A DNA stretch of 48,032 bases. It comes from Candidatus Gastranaerophilales bacterium. Its GTDB lineage: Bacteria > Cyanobacteriota > Vampirovibrionia > Gastranaerophilales > Gastranaerophilaceae. This document shows, piece by piece, positions 41,382 to 48,032 of this stretch. Under the pieces are notes generated by a model that had not been told where the DNA came from, ran no database searches, and was given only the letters and a program-made list of their open reading frames with translations. Position numbers and translations under genes: made by a program. The stretch covers positions 1 to 48,032 of the forward strand of contig CALVAM010000016.1 of NCBI GenBank assembly GCA_944325545.1, read 5' to 3'. The first letter of the stretch is position 1, and each line of letters opens with the position of its first letter.

Positions 41382-42035
41382 TTATGTGTTAAAAATTCTA
41401 TCTCCTGCATCACCCATGCCAGGTACTATATAGCCCTTATCATTTAAATGATTGTCAATTGCAGCTACTATTATTGTTACATTTGGAAAACGATTAAAAA
41501 TATTTTCTATTCCACAAGGTGCTGATATCATACAAACACAACAGATATTAGTTTCAGGAATTCCTTTATCTACATATAATTGTATCGCTTCTGCAAGAGA
41601 ATTACCTGTTGCCAGCATTGGATCAGTTATGTATACATAATATTTTTCTGGAGCGTCTACAGGCATAGGTACTTTGTTATAATACCAAACCGGTTTTAAG
41701 GTCTTTTCATCTCTATACATTCCAATATGTCGTATTGTTGCTTGAGGTAAAATATCTACTGCTTCATCCGTAAATATTAAACCTGCTCTTAAAATTGGTG
41801 AAATAATAATTGTAATATCTGAATTTATTGTTTGAGTTTTAAATTTAGCAATGGGTGTTTCTATTTCTATTTCTTTTTGGGGTAAATTTTTTGTTGCTTC
41901 ATATAATAATATTCTTGTTAGCTTTCTTGCAGCCAGCCGAACACCTTCGGTGTCTGTTTTTTTATCTCTCATTGTGCATAAACTTTGGTTTACAATCGGA
42001 TTTGAAATTATTTTTAAATTTTTGTTATTAATCAT
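41382..42035 (-). CDS. upp: Uracil phosphoribosyltransferase
   Basis: 217 aa from the ATG at 42035, which has GAGGTT upstream; an ATG at 42050 overlaps that site. It salvages uracil with PRPP to UMP. Motifs are MRDKKTDTEGVRLAARKLTR, ISPILRAGLIF, HIGMYRDEKTLKPVWYY, the PRPP loop YITDPMLATGNS, and the C-terminal uracil site GYIVPGMGDAGDR. Length is normal. It overlaps the MCE gene by 8 nt, so it is co-translated with it. Confidence 0.95.
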   Translation of the reverse strand: MINNKNLKIISNPIVNQSLCTMRDKKTDTEGVRLAARKLTRILLYEATKNLPQKEIEIETPIAKFKTQTINSDITIIISPILRAGLIFTDEAVDILPQATIRHIGMYRDEKTLKPVWYYNKVPMPVDAPEKYYVYITDPMLATGNSLAEAIQLYVDKGIPETNICCVCMISAPCGIENIFNRFPNVTIIVAAIDNHLNDKGYIVPGMGDAGDRIFNT

Positions 42036-42672
42036 TTTTATGAACCTCATATAGTTTTTTTTGTAGTTCTACTGCTTTTTCGGATGCATCGTCAACCTTG
42101 TTGTCTGTATATTCTAAAAATTCTTCGATATTACCTGTTGTACTAATAGGTATATCAAGTGTTTTTAATTTTGTACTGAAGGAGGAAGATGCATATATTA
42201 TTGAACCGAGTTTTTCAAACATTTCATTTAATAAACCTAATGCATCATGTAATCTTTTGGGTGCTGATACTGATAATATTGGGGTATTTTTATCTAAATA
42301 GACATTTTGGTTTGGAAGATATAATTCTAAAGATTTAGAACCAGCCATTCCGCTAAATTCAACTGTAGCTACGGTCCCTTGCGGGAGGTTTAAATTTTGA
42401 TCATTTAATACAAATTTAACATATACTTCGGTATTTGTCGGTTGAATTTTTGTCACATTTCCTATTTCTATACCCATCATTCTTACTGGTGAACCAACTA
42501 TTAGACCATCTACATCCGGCATAAATATATTATAATCATTTTCTGTCGTCTGATTATGAATTTTATATATTGTAGTTAATGAAACAATAAAAAATATTAT
42601 AATTAACCAAATTAATAATTCAATTTTATGAGTTATATAAAATATATCAGATTTTTCTTTTGATGCCCTCAT
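42028..42672 (-). CDS. MCE/MlaD-family membrane protein
   Basis: 214 aa from the ATG at 42672; a TTG frame to 42720 overlaps the -10 region. A basic cytosolic start, one membrane helix (about 18-40), and one MCE domain (about 52-130: MPDVDGLIVGSPVRMMGIEIGNVTKI, FSGMAGSKSLELYLP) are followed by a helical C-terminal region. MCE proteins carry lipids between membranes as hexamers with an ABC transporter; the permease and ATPase are not in the window. It fits with lipid A synthesis and an outer membrane. Confidence 0.85.
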   Translation of the reverse strand: MRASKEKSDIFYITHKIELLIWLIIIFFIVSLTTIYKIHNQTTENDYNIFMPDVDGLIVGSPVRMMGIEIGNVTKIQPTNTEVYVKFVLNDQNLNLPQGTVATVEFSGMAGSKSLELYLPNQNVYLDKNTPILSVSAPKRLHDALGLLNEMFEKLGSIIYASSSFSTKLKTLDIPISTTGNIEEFLEYTDNKVDDASEKAVELQKKLYEVHKND

Positions 42673-42679
42673 ATAAAGA

Positions 42680-42685
42680 ATTATA
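42680..42685 (-). promoter_or_regulatory. -10 element of MCE-upp (leaderless start)
   Basis: On the minus strand a perfect TATAAT ends 7 nt before the ATG at 42672. No ribosome site is present. It gives the MCE-upp pair its own start, separate from rnpA. Confidence 0.5.
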
Positions 42686-42712
42686 TTAAAATTTTTATTT
42701 TTATACAAGTTT

Positions 42713-43270
42713 TTATTCAACTTTTACTTTTATTGCACCCCAAGCTCTTATAAATCCTTTTTCATACATTAATAAATAATATCCACCTTCTTTTATATAT
42801 TCAATTGAGGCTTCCATATGTATATATTCTTTAGGAGGTGTTGCTCCTGTTTTAGCATATTTCGCATTTATTATTGCTTGAAGTTTTTCTTTTTTTTGTA
42901 TTTTTTTCTGTTCTTTTTTTTCTTCTTTTGTTAAGTCTTTTGTATTTTTATAATATTTTTTTAATTCTTTTTTATTTTCTGAAATTTTGAACACAGGTAT
43001 TACGGCTATTAAATCTTTTGATTCTATTAAATATAGAAATTCTTTGTCATTTGATAGTGCTAATTGGTAGTGTCCTGGACTTATAAAATTCCCGTTATAA
43101 TCTGTTATGCTATCTACAATTGACAATATTGGTTGTTCTTCTGTGGGGATAGAATATCTATATATTGATTGTTGGTGTACTGTAAGTCCTGATGGAACTA
43201 CAGGATATGGTGCTGCCGGTGCTAGATAATCTATATCTCTTAATGCTGGAGTTATTATTCCATCTATCAT
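42713..43270 (-). CDS. Hypothetical protein co-translated with rnpA
   Basis: 185 aa, family not recognised. The N-terminal half is Pro/Tyr/Ile-rich (YLAPAAPYPVVPSG, YSIPTEEQPIL). A very Lys/Glu-rich stretch (about 100-133, KKEQKKIQKKEK) is followed by a beta-like C-terminus (GGYYLLMYEKGFIRAWGAIKV). There is no signal peptide. Its ATG overlaps the rnpA stop (ATGA). It takes the place that yidD or yidC usually holds after rnpA, but shows no resemblance to either. Function unknown. Confidence 0.6.
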   Translation of the reverse strand: MIDGIITPALRDIDYLAPAAPYPVVPSGLTVHQQSIYRYSIPTEEQPILSIVDSITDYNGNFISPGHYQLALSNDKEFLYLIESKDLIAVIPVFKISENKKELKKYYKNTKDLTKEEKKEQKKIQKKEKLQAIINAKYAKTGATPPKEYIHMEASIEYIKEGGYYLLMYEKGFIRAWGAIKVKVE

Positions 43271-43611
43271 ATTTTGTTTACCAATTTTTCTATAGTATTT
43301 TTTGTATATTGAAAATTTTTATTTAATAATTTTGATGATGCTACGAATATTATAGAAATATACTTTGTACTTATTTTATTTTCCTTTATCATTTGCCTAT
43401 AAGATTCTCTCATCAGACGTTTTATTCGATTCCTTTTTACCGCTCGTTTATGAATTTTTTTGCTAACAACAAAACCTATTTTTGTAGGGTTAGTATTTTC
43501 TTTTGTTTTTCCACAAAAAACAGTAATTCCACCTTCATAGTAGGTGTTATTTATTTTATAGGTTGCTTTAAACGCTGTTCGTTTTTTTAATCTGTATTCT
43601 TTTGGTAACAT
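43267..43611 (-). CDS. rnpA: Ribonuclease P protein component
   Basis: 114 aa; basic cofactor of the RNase P ribozyme that trims tRNA 5' leaders. The start is MLPKEYRLKKRTAFKATY, a divergent form of the family's L-x-x-x-F start. The hallmark KKIHKRAVKRNRIKRLMRE (RNR motif) is present. Length is normal. rpmH is not upstream: a divergent unknown gene starts 100 nt away, so the classical rpmH-rnpA pair is broken. A -10 element 6 nt before the ATG predicts a leaderless mRNA. Confidence 0.93.
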   Translation of the reverse strand: MLPKEYRLKKRTAFKATYKINNTYYEGGITVFCGKTKENTNPTKIGFVVSKKIHKRAVKRNRIKRLMRESYRQMIKENKISTKYISIIFVASSKLLNKNFQYTKNTIEKLVNKI

Positions 43612-43617
43612 AGTAAA

Positions 43618-43623
43618 ATAATA
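43618..43623 (-). promoter_or_regulatory. -10 element of rnpA (leaderless start)
   Basis: On the minus strand TATTAT ends 6 nt before the rnpA ATG, with no Shine-Dalgarno sequence. Confidence 0.4.
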
Positions 43624-43710
43624 CTCTGTTTGTAAATATTTGTAAAGTTTATATAATTTTCGTTAAAGATTTCATTTATTATGCCGTAAATAACTTTGTA
43701 AGGAGTTTTT

Positions 43711-44280
43711 ATGACTGATGATTTTAAGGTAGAAAAAAATAATAATAACAATATAAATAACAGCTCTAGTGATAATTCTACTAATGGGAAAAAAATTATT
43801 GATGAAGCAAATTATAGAATTAGGGCTCCGAGAGAGAGTGGACCTACTGCAATAGGGCGTGGTGGAGATCCATTATTTAGAAGAATTAATGCAACTAAAG
43901 AGCAGTTATTAGAGTTAATGGAAGAGACTCAAACCGTACAAGATTGGGTTCAAAGAGAAACGTCTAATAATGTGGCAATAAGTTGTTTAAATAACGAAAA
44001 TTTGACAGATATTTATTATCAAATAAAGGATGGTTTTGGAGATTATGGAAAAATTTCTTTGATGGGCTTTAAAACGCCATCTGGTGTAGAAATCCCAAGG
44101 TTAAAAATTTATGATACGGATGGTGAAGTTATAGAAGTACTTACAGGTCCTTTTGCGATTGAGGAATTAAATAAAAGAGCACTTGCCTTTAAGCAAATTA
44201 ATAATAATTATGAAAAGATTTCTGTAACTCAAGATGATAATGACTGTATTGATATTCCTATTGAAGATTATTCTGGTTAA
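43711..44280 (+). CDS. Hypothetical protein with Asn/Ser-rich N-terminus
   Basis: 189 aa, soluble. Residues 8-30 are an Asn/Ser-rich disordered stretch. After it come RIRAPRESGPTAIGRGGDPLF, a helical segment (ATKEQLLELMEETQTVQDWV) and a beta-rich C-terminal part (FGDYGKISLMGFKTPSG, EIPRLKIYDTDGEVIEVLTG). AAGGAG lies upstream of the ATG. I recognise no family. Convergent with the STAND-like gene; the stops are 6 nt apart. Confidence 0.6.
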   Translation: MTDDFKVEKNNNNNINNSSSDNSTNGKKIIDEANYRIRAPRESGPTAIGRGGDPLFRRINATKEQLLELMEETQTVQDWVQRETSNNVAISCLNNENLTDIYYQIKDGFGDYGKISLMGFKTPSGVEIPRLKIYDTDGEVIEVLTGPFAIEELNKRALAFKQINNNYEKISVTQDDNDCIDIPIEDYSG

Positions 44281-44286
44281 AATCTA

Positions 44287-47235
44287 TTATTTTGAACTCT
44301 TTTTTAAAACTATACCATTTAATTTACAAAATGAAGTTAAAATATTTAATTCTGATTTAATATATTTTTGTATATGTTGATGACTTTCTGTTATACATAT
44401 ATTTTTTGCCAGTTGAAACATTTTTAAGGCTTGTTTTATGTATTCTACTCGGTGAGTTGTTTTGGGTAAAGCAAGTTCTTGATAGATTTTTGCATATTGT
44501 ATATAATCCTTTATTAGAATAGCTTCCAGTTTAAATTGTTTTGCTATAAATATAGATTTTTCTATATACACTTTTGCTGAATCGAAATCTTGTTTTGCCA
44601 TGTAAATTTCGCTTAACAATCTATTAAATAATATTATAAAATAATAATTATTTATACTAGGATTTTGTGCAATGTCTAAAGCTCTTGTTACAATATCCAG
44701 AGCAAATTGTGTTCCTTTAGTAACTAATTTAATTTTTGCTATCAAATACCAGGATAATAAAACTCCTGTCGCAATTTTTTCTTTTGCAAAATATGAAACT
44801 TGTTCTTCTAAAATTTCAAGAGCTTTTTGTGTTTCACCTTTATCATTTAGCATTTTGGCAAGAAGTGTTTTCAAGATATTCTTAGTAAATGTATCATTTG
44901 AATTATTAGCAAATGCTACAACATTAAATAATTCATTATATAAACTTGAATAATCCTTTTTTTGAAATTTGTTGATTATATCGATGAAATTCCATCTTGA
45001 AATTATAAATGAATCCATAGTGTCTAATGAATATTCTTTTAAAATATCATCTAAAATCCTTTCTGAAGTTTGGACATCACCTTTTATTGAATTTGCAAGT
45101 GATAGCAATAAATGAGCTTTACATAAAATTTCTGGTGTTGAAATTTTATTTTTTTCTATTATTTCAAAAATTAATTGTATTATATCAAACATTCGACTAT
45201 CACCCTGAAAAGACAGGGCTTCCGCAAGATCAAAATATGTTTCTAGCCAAATATTATAAAGTTCATTAATTGTTATAATTTGAGTATTTTTTCCTTTTGA
45301 TAAATATTTTTCTAATATTGGCATTATCTCTGTATCAACTAAGTTTATTAATTGGCCATAATTTCCCAATTTTAATAATGGTCTAATTTGGCGGGATTTT
45401 ATTAGAACTCGCTCTAATTCCATATTATCAGGAAGTTTATTTAAGACACTATCAGAACATTCAATTACTCCCCAATAGTTTCCTTTTTTCATACAAGAAG
45501 AGGCTAGATAACCTAATAACTCTATATTTTCTGCTTCTTCATAATCTTCTAACATCATGATTGCTTTTTGTAGAAACTCAAATGAGATATCCGGATTTAT
45601 AGGTTCTATTAATTTCCCAACTCGGGTATATATATTTTTTTTAATTTTTTGATATTGTGGACTTGTTTTATTTTCTATTATTTTTAAAGCTTGTCTTTGA
45701 GAAATTATATATAATCCGATATCGCCAATATATGCTGCTTGTTTCATTAGAGTAGTCCAACATTCTAAAGTTAATTGCTCTTTATTTAACTTCTGGGCTA
45801 TATATCCTGTTAATGCAATTGATGATTGTTTATACATTGTTAAGGTGTCATAAAGGTTCTCTAAGATTTCTTTATACAAATCATCATTTTTTAAGATTGA
45901 TACTATAGTTTGCCATATTTTGTTACTTTTGAATGTAAATGCTAAAGTATTAATTTGATTTATATAACCGGTGTTGACTAAATACTCTATTAATTTTTCG
46001 AATTCATTAGTAGTATTATTATTAAAATGTTCTAATATGGCAGGATAAAATTTGACTCCCAATAAAGACATTGCCATCAGTATTTTATATGTTTTTATAT
46101 TTTTCTGCTTTAATAATGTTAATCGTGCTTCTAATAAATCCTCGAGTTTATTATATTTTATAAATTTTAAATGATTTTCTTTTGATTCTTTATAATAATA
46201 TATTATTTGTTCTATTATGGCAGGATTACCCTCTGAAAATTTAAATGCGTAATCCATTATATCATTATCTACGGATATTTCTTGATACTGATTAAATAAA
46301 ACTTCCATTTGATTTTTACTAAATAAATTTAAAGAGATATTTATATAATTGTCGGGTTTTATTTGTGAAGAACTTATTAGACCTATTCCTGGCTTAGTTA
46401 AGGAGGTTAATATAATGAATTTACATCTTTTTAGAAAAATATCATCTTCTAAAATTTCTTTTAAAAGATCATATGACATACCATCTATATTTTCAAAATT
46501 ATCTATTACAAAAATTGTTTTAATTTTATCAACAATTGTTAACAGTATTTTTTTTATTATATTAAACATTTTTGATTTGTTATAATAAATATTTTCATAG
46601 ATATCACTATTTTCCGGATAAAGTATATTTAATAAGTCCAGAATTTCTGAATTTGATAATGTTGGAAAATCTTGTTTAAAAAAGCGAATTGAATTTTTTT
46701 TTAGTTGTAATGTATCAGGACAAAAATTATTTACATTAAAAAAGGTTAGCAATAAATCTTGAAAATATCCAAATGGAGATAACTGTGATAATTGGGTGCA
46801 TTGACCTGTTAACCATAATAATTTTGTATTCTTTAGCTCACTTATAGCACAACGGAGGACTAAATTTTTCCCTATTCCGCTTTCTCCTATTAATGTTATT
46901 ATTGAATGTTCTCCATCTTTTATAGAATTTATAAGTATTGTTTTCGCTTTTTGTTGAGAATAAGAGGCTATATTGGTTTCTAAAATCGATGTTACTTTTT
47001 GGGGTTTGGGTTTTAATTCGGTTTTACATTTTCTACATATCTGTGCATTGGGTAAATTTGCCGCTTTACATTTCGGACATAATCTTAAGAGCTCTTTATT
47101 ACAGTTACTACAATGAGTAGCTGTTATTGGATTTATTGTTCCACAGTCACTGCAAACAGATGCAATCTTTGTATTACAAAATTCGCATTTTAATGAATTT
47201 TCAGGTATTTCATGTTTACATTTGGGACATAACAT
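44287..47235 (-). CDS. Triple zinc-ribbon STAND-like ATPase with TPR-like C-terminus
   Basis: 982 aa. Residues 3-70 hold three C-x2-C-x10-C-x2-C zinc ribbons (C3 to C70). Residues about 85-400 are an AAA_16/STAND-type NTPase: GESGIGKN (117-124), LLWLTGQCTQLSQLSPFGYF, and FVIDNFENIDG as Walker B. Residue 124 is Asn where Walker A has Ser/Thr. The remaining 550 residues are tandem helical pairs of TPR character (FQKAIMMLEDYEEAENIELL; LSEIYMAKQDFDSAKVYIEK). Such proteins act as signal-responsive scaffolds, often beside cyclases or kinases; the output domain here is not evident. It follows the repeat-protein gene by 14 nt. AAAGGA is about 12 nt before the ATG. Confidence 0.78.
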   Translation of the reverse strand: MLCPKCKHEIPENSLKCEFCNTKIASVCSDCGTINPITATHCSNCNKELLRLCPKCKAANLPNAQICRKCKTELKPKPQKVTSILETNIASYSQQKAKTILINSIKDGEHSIITLIGESGIGKNLVLRCAISELKNTKLLWLTGQCTQLSQLSPFGYFQDLLLTFFNVNNFCPDTLQLKKNSIRFFKQDFPTLSNSEILDLLNILYPENSDIYENIYYNKSKMFNIIKKILLTIVDKIKTIFVIDNFENIDGMSYDLLKEILEDDIFLKRCKFIILTSLTKPGIGLISSSQIKPDNYINISLNLFSKNQMEVLFNQYQEISVDNDIMDYAFKFSEGNPAIIEQIIYYYKESKENHLKFIKYNKLEDLLEARLTLLKQKNIKTYKILMAMSLLGVKFYPAILEHFNNNTTNEFEKLIEYLVNTGYINQINTLAFTFKSNKIWQTIVSILKNDDLYKEILENLYDTLTMYKQSSIALTGYIAQKLNKEQLTLECWTTLMKQAAYIGDIGLYIISQRQALKIIENKTSPQYQKIKKNIYTRVGKLIEPINPDISFEFLQKAIMMLEDYEEAENIELLGYLASSCMKKGNYWGVIECSDSVLNKLPDNMELERVLIKSRQIRPLLKLGNYGQLINLVDTEIMPILEKYLSKGKNTQIITINELYNIWLETYFDLAEALSFQGDSRMFDIIQLIFEIIEKNKISTPEILCKAHLLLSLANSIKGDVQTSERILDDILKEYSLDTMDSFIISRWNFIDIINKFQKKDYSSLYNELFNVVAFANNSNDTFTKNILKTLLAKMLNDKGETQKALEILEEQVSYFAKEKIATGVLLSWYLIAKIKLVTKGTQFALDIVTRALDIAQNPSINNYYFIILFNRLLSEIYMAKQDFDSAKVYIEKSIFIAKQFKLEAILIKDYIQYAKIYQELALPKTTHRVEYIKQALKMFQLAKNICITESHQHIQKYIKSELNILTSFCKLNGIVLKKSSK

Positions 47236-47249
47236 TAACCGGTAATCCT

Positions 47250-48032
47250 TTATATTATGGATAAAAGCTCATTTAATGATTCTTCTACCATTTGTTTATC
47301 CATATTTAATTTTTTTGAAATTTCGTCGATTGAATTTCTTTCTTTATATTTTAGTTCAAATACTTCTTTTATTCTATATATAGGATATTTTTTATCTATA
47401 GCATTGATTTCTTTTATAACTTCATTCACATTTAAATCTTCTTTTTCTTCTTTTGGTTCATAATTAAATTTTGAATAATCTACAATATTAAAATTTTCTT
47501 TATATTTATTATTAATGTTTAAAGATTGATCATTCAATTCATAGAAACTATTATCTTCCGTGTCTATAGCTTGATTATTTAGCTCAACCAAACTATCCTC
47601 TTCAGTGTCTATATTTTGGTTGTTTAGATCAATCAAACTATCCTCTTCAGTGTCTATATTTTGGTTGTTTAGATCAATCAAACTATCCTCTTCAGTATCT
47701 ATATTTTGGTTGTTTAGATCAATCAAACTATCCTCTTCAGTGTCTATAGTTTGATTGTTTAGTTCAACCAAACTATCCTCTTCAGTGTCTATATTTTGGT
47801 TGTTTAGATCAATCAAGCTATCCTCTTCAGTGTCTATAGTTTGATTGTTTAGTTCAACCAATTCATCATCAACTGTGTCTATAGTTTGATTATTTAGCTT
47901 AACCAATTCATCATCAACTGTGTCTATAGTTTGATTATTTAGCTTAACCAATTCATTATCAACTGTGTCTATAGTTTGATTATTTAGCTCCACCAATTCA
48001 TTATCAACTGTGTCTATAGTTTGATTATTTAG
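47250..48032 (-). CDS. Tandem-repeat protein, 5' end beyond the window
   Basis: Partial: the frame is open to the window edge, so at least 260 residues are present and the true start is upstream. The first 165 visible residues are eleven 15-residue repeats, LNNQ-[TNA]-IDT-[VE]-[DE]-[DN]-[ES]-L-[VI]-[EKD], very acidic and polar. A degenerate twelfth and an Asn/Glu/Lys linker follow. The last 65 residues look like a small helix-turn-helix (RIKEVFELKYKERNSIDEIS, KKLNMDKQMVEESLNELL). It lies in one transcription unit with the STAND-like ATPase. A DNA-binding or adaptor role is a guess. Confidence 0.7.
   Translation of the reverse strand, partial: LNNQTIDTVDNELVELNNQTIDTVDNELVKLNNQTIDTVDDELVKLNNQTIDTVDDELVELNNQTIDTEEDSLIDLNNQNIDTEEDSLVELNNQTIDTEEDSLIDLNNQNIDTEEDSLIDLNNQNIDTEEDSLIDLNNQNIDTEEDSLVELNNQAIDTEDNSFYELNDQSLNINNKYKENFNIVDYSKFNYEPKEEKEDLNVNEVIKEINAIDKKYPIYRIKEVFELKYKERNSIDEISKKLNMDKQMVEESLNELLSII
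47538..48032 (-). repeat. 45-bp tandem repeats, eleven copies to the window edge
   Basis: Eleven in-frame 45-bp units, continuing past the window end. Two subtypes are blocked: units at the 5' side encode T-V-D-[DN]-E-L-V, and those at the 3' side T-E-E-D-S-L-[IV]. Several neighbouring units are near-identical in DNA, which suggests recent expansion by slippage or unequal recombination and a risk of assembly collapse. Confidence 0.92.

Noticed and set aside
44287..48032. Avs- or other named defence system
   Set aside because: The ATPase is STAND-like, but there is no nuclease, protease, TIR or membrane effector domain, and no neighbouring defence or phage gene.

Overview
The window looks like chromosome from an AT-rich, Gram-negative-type gut bacterium. 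My best guess is the Gastranaerophilales (Vampirovibrionia/Melainabacteria, the non-photosynthetic sister group of Cyanobacteria). The reasons are very low G+C with A/T-ending codons, lpxI-lpxB lipid A genes side by side with fliW-csrA, rny-ymdB and rimP-nusA, a sodium-pumping oxaloacetate decarboxylase, and several lineage-type membrane proteins that share a short N-terminal aromatic/F-[RK]-G motif. The placement is an inference from gene content. No rRNA is present to prove it.

Layout. 1-1000: a small cysteine protein, a GC-rich patch of nested hairpins with no gene, and a tRNA-Ile(GAT). 1.1-5.6 kb: a GT2 glycosyltransferase, an exported protein and two uncharacterised membrane proteins. 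5.7-9.8 kb: birA-oadG-oadA-oadB, a complete biotin-dependent Na+ pump with its own biotin ligase. 9.8-15.4 kb: a small unknown, a frameshifted GNAT gene, a citrate/homocitrate-synthase-like enzyme, a large membrane protein and a Na+:alanine symporter. 15.5-17.4 kb: lpxI-lpxB, followed by a MITE-like palindrome and an XRE regulator. 18.4-24.9 kb: recF-galE, a Memo-AMMECR1 fusion, a small unknown and a three-gene hydrolase/TPR cluster. 25-30.2 kb: gshB, a TPR protein, fliW, csrA, two unknowns and der. 30.2-34.5 kb: a repeat protein, ispD, thiL and lysS. 34.6-41.3 kb: rimP-nusA, then rny-ymdB-PHP-pilin-LOG, and a solo LuxR-type HTH. 41.4-43.6 kb: upp, an MCE protein, an unknown and rnpA. 43.7-48 kb: a small unknown, a zinc-ribbon STAND-like ATPase/TPR protein and, running off the window edge, a protein built of 45-bp tandem repeats.

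Functional links. The Oad pump exports Na+ while turning oxaloacetate into pyruvate. The neighbouring symporter can spend that gradient, and the citrate-synthase-like enzyme would draw on the same oxaloacetate. LpxI and LpxB catalyse consecutive lipid A steps, so an outer membrane is expected, and the MCE protein fits this. RNase Y, YmdB, the PHP-family phosphatase, RnpA, CsrA and NusA concentrate RNA metabolism here. FliW-CsrA implies flagellin-coupled post-transcriptional control, although no flagellar structural gene is in view.

The most striking genome-scale pattern is transcriptional. About ten genes on both strands have a -10-like hexamer ending 6-7 nt (once 9 nt) before the start codon and no Shine-Dalgarno sequence, which predicts leaderless mRNAs. 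Other items worth a look are the structured GC-rich region at 478-752, the palindromic element at 17541-17669, a terminator in the leader of rimP-nusA, a hairpin at the predicted 5' end of the rny mRNA, a degenerate Walker A motif in the STAND-like protein, and tandem-repeat proteins at 3.6, 30.3 and 47.3 kb. I saw no CRISPR array, prophage, transposase or recognised defence system.
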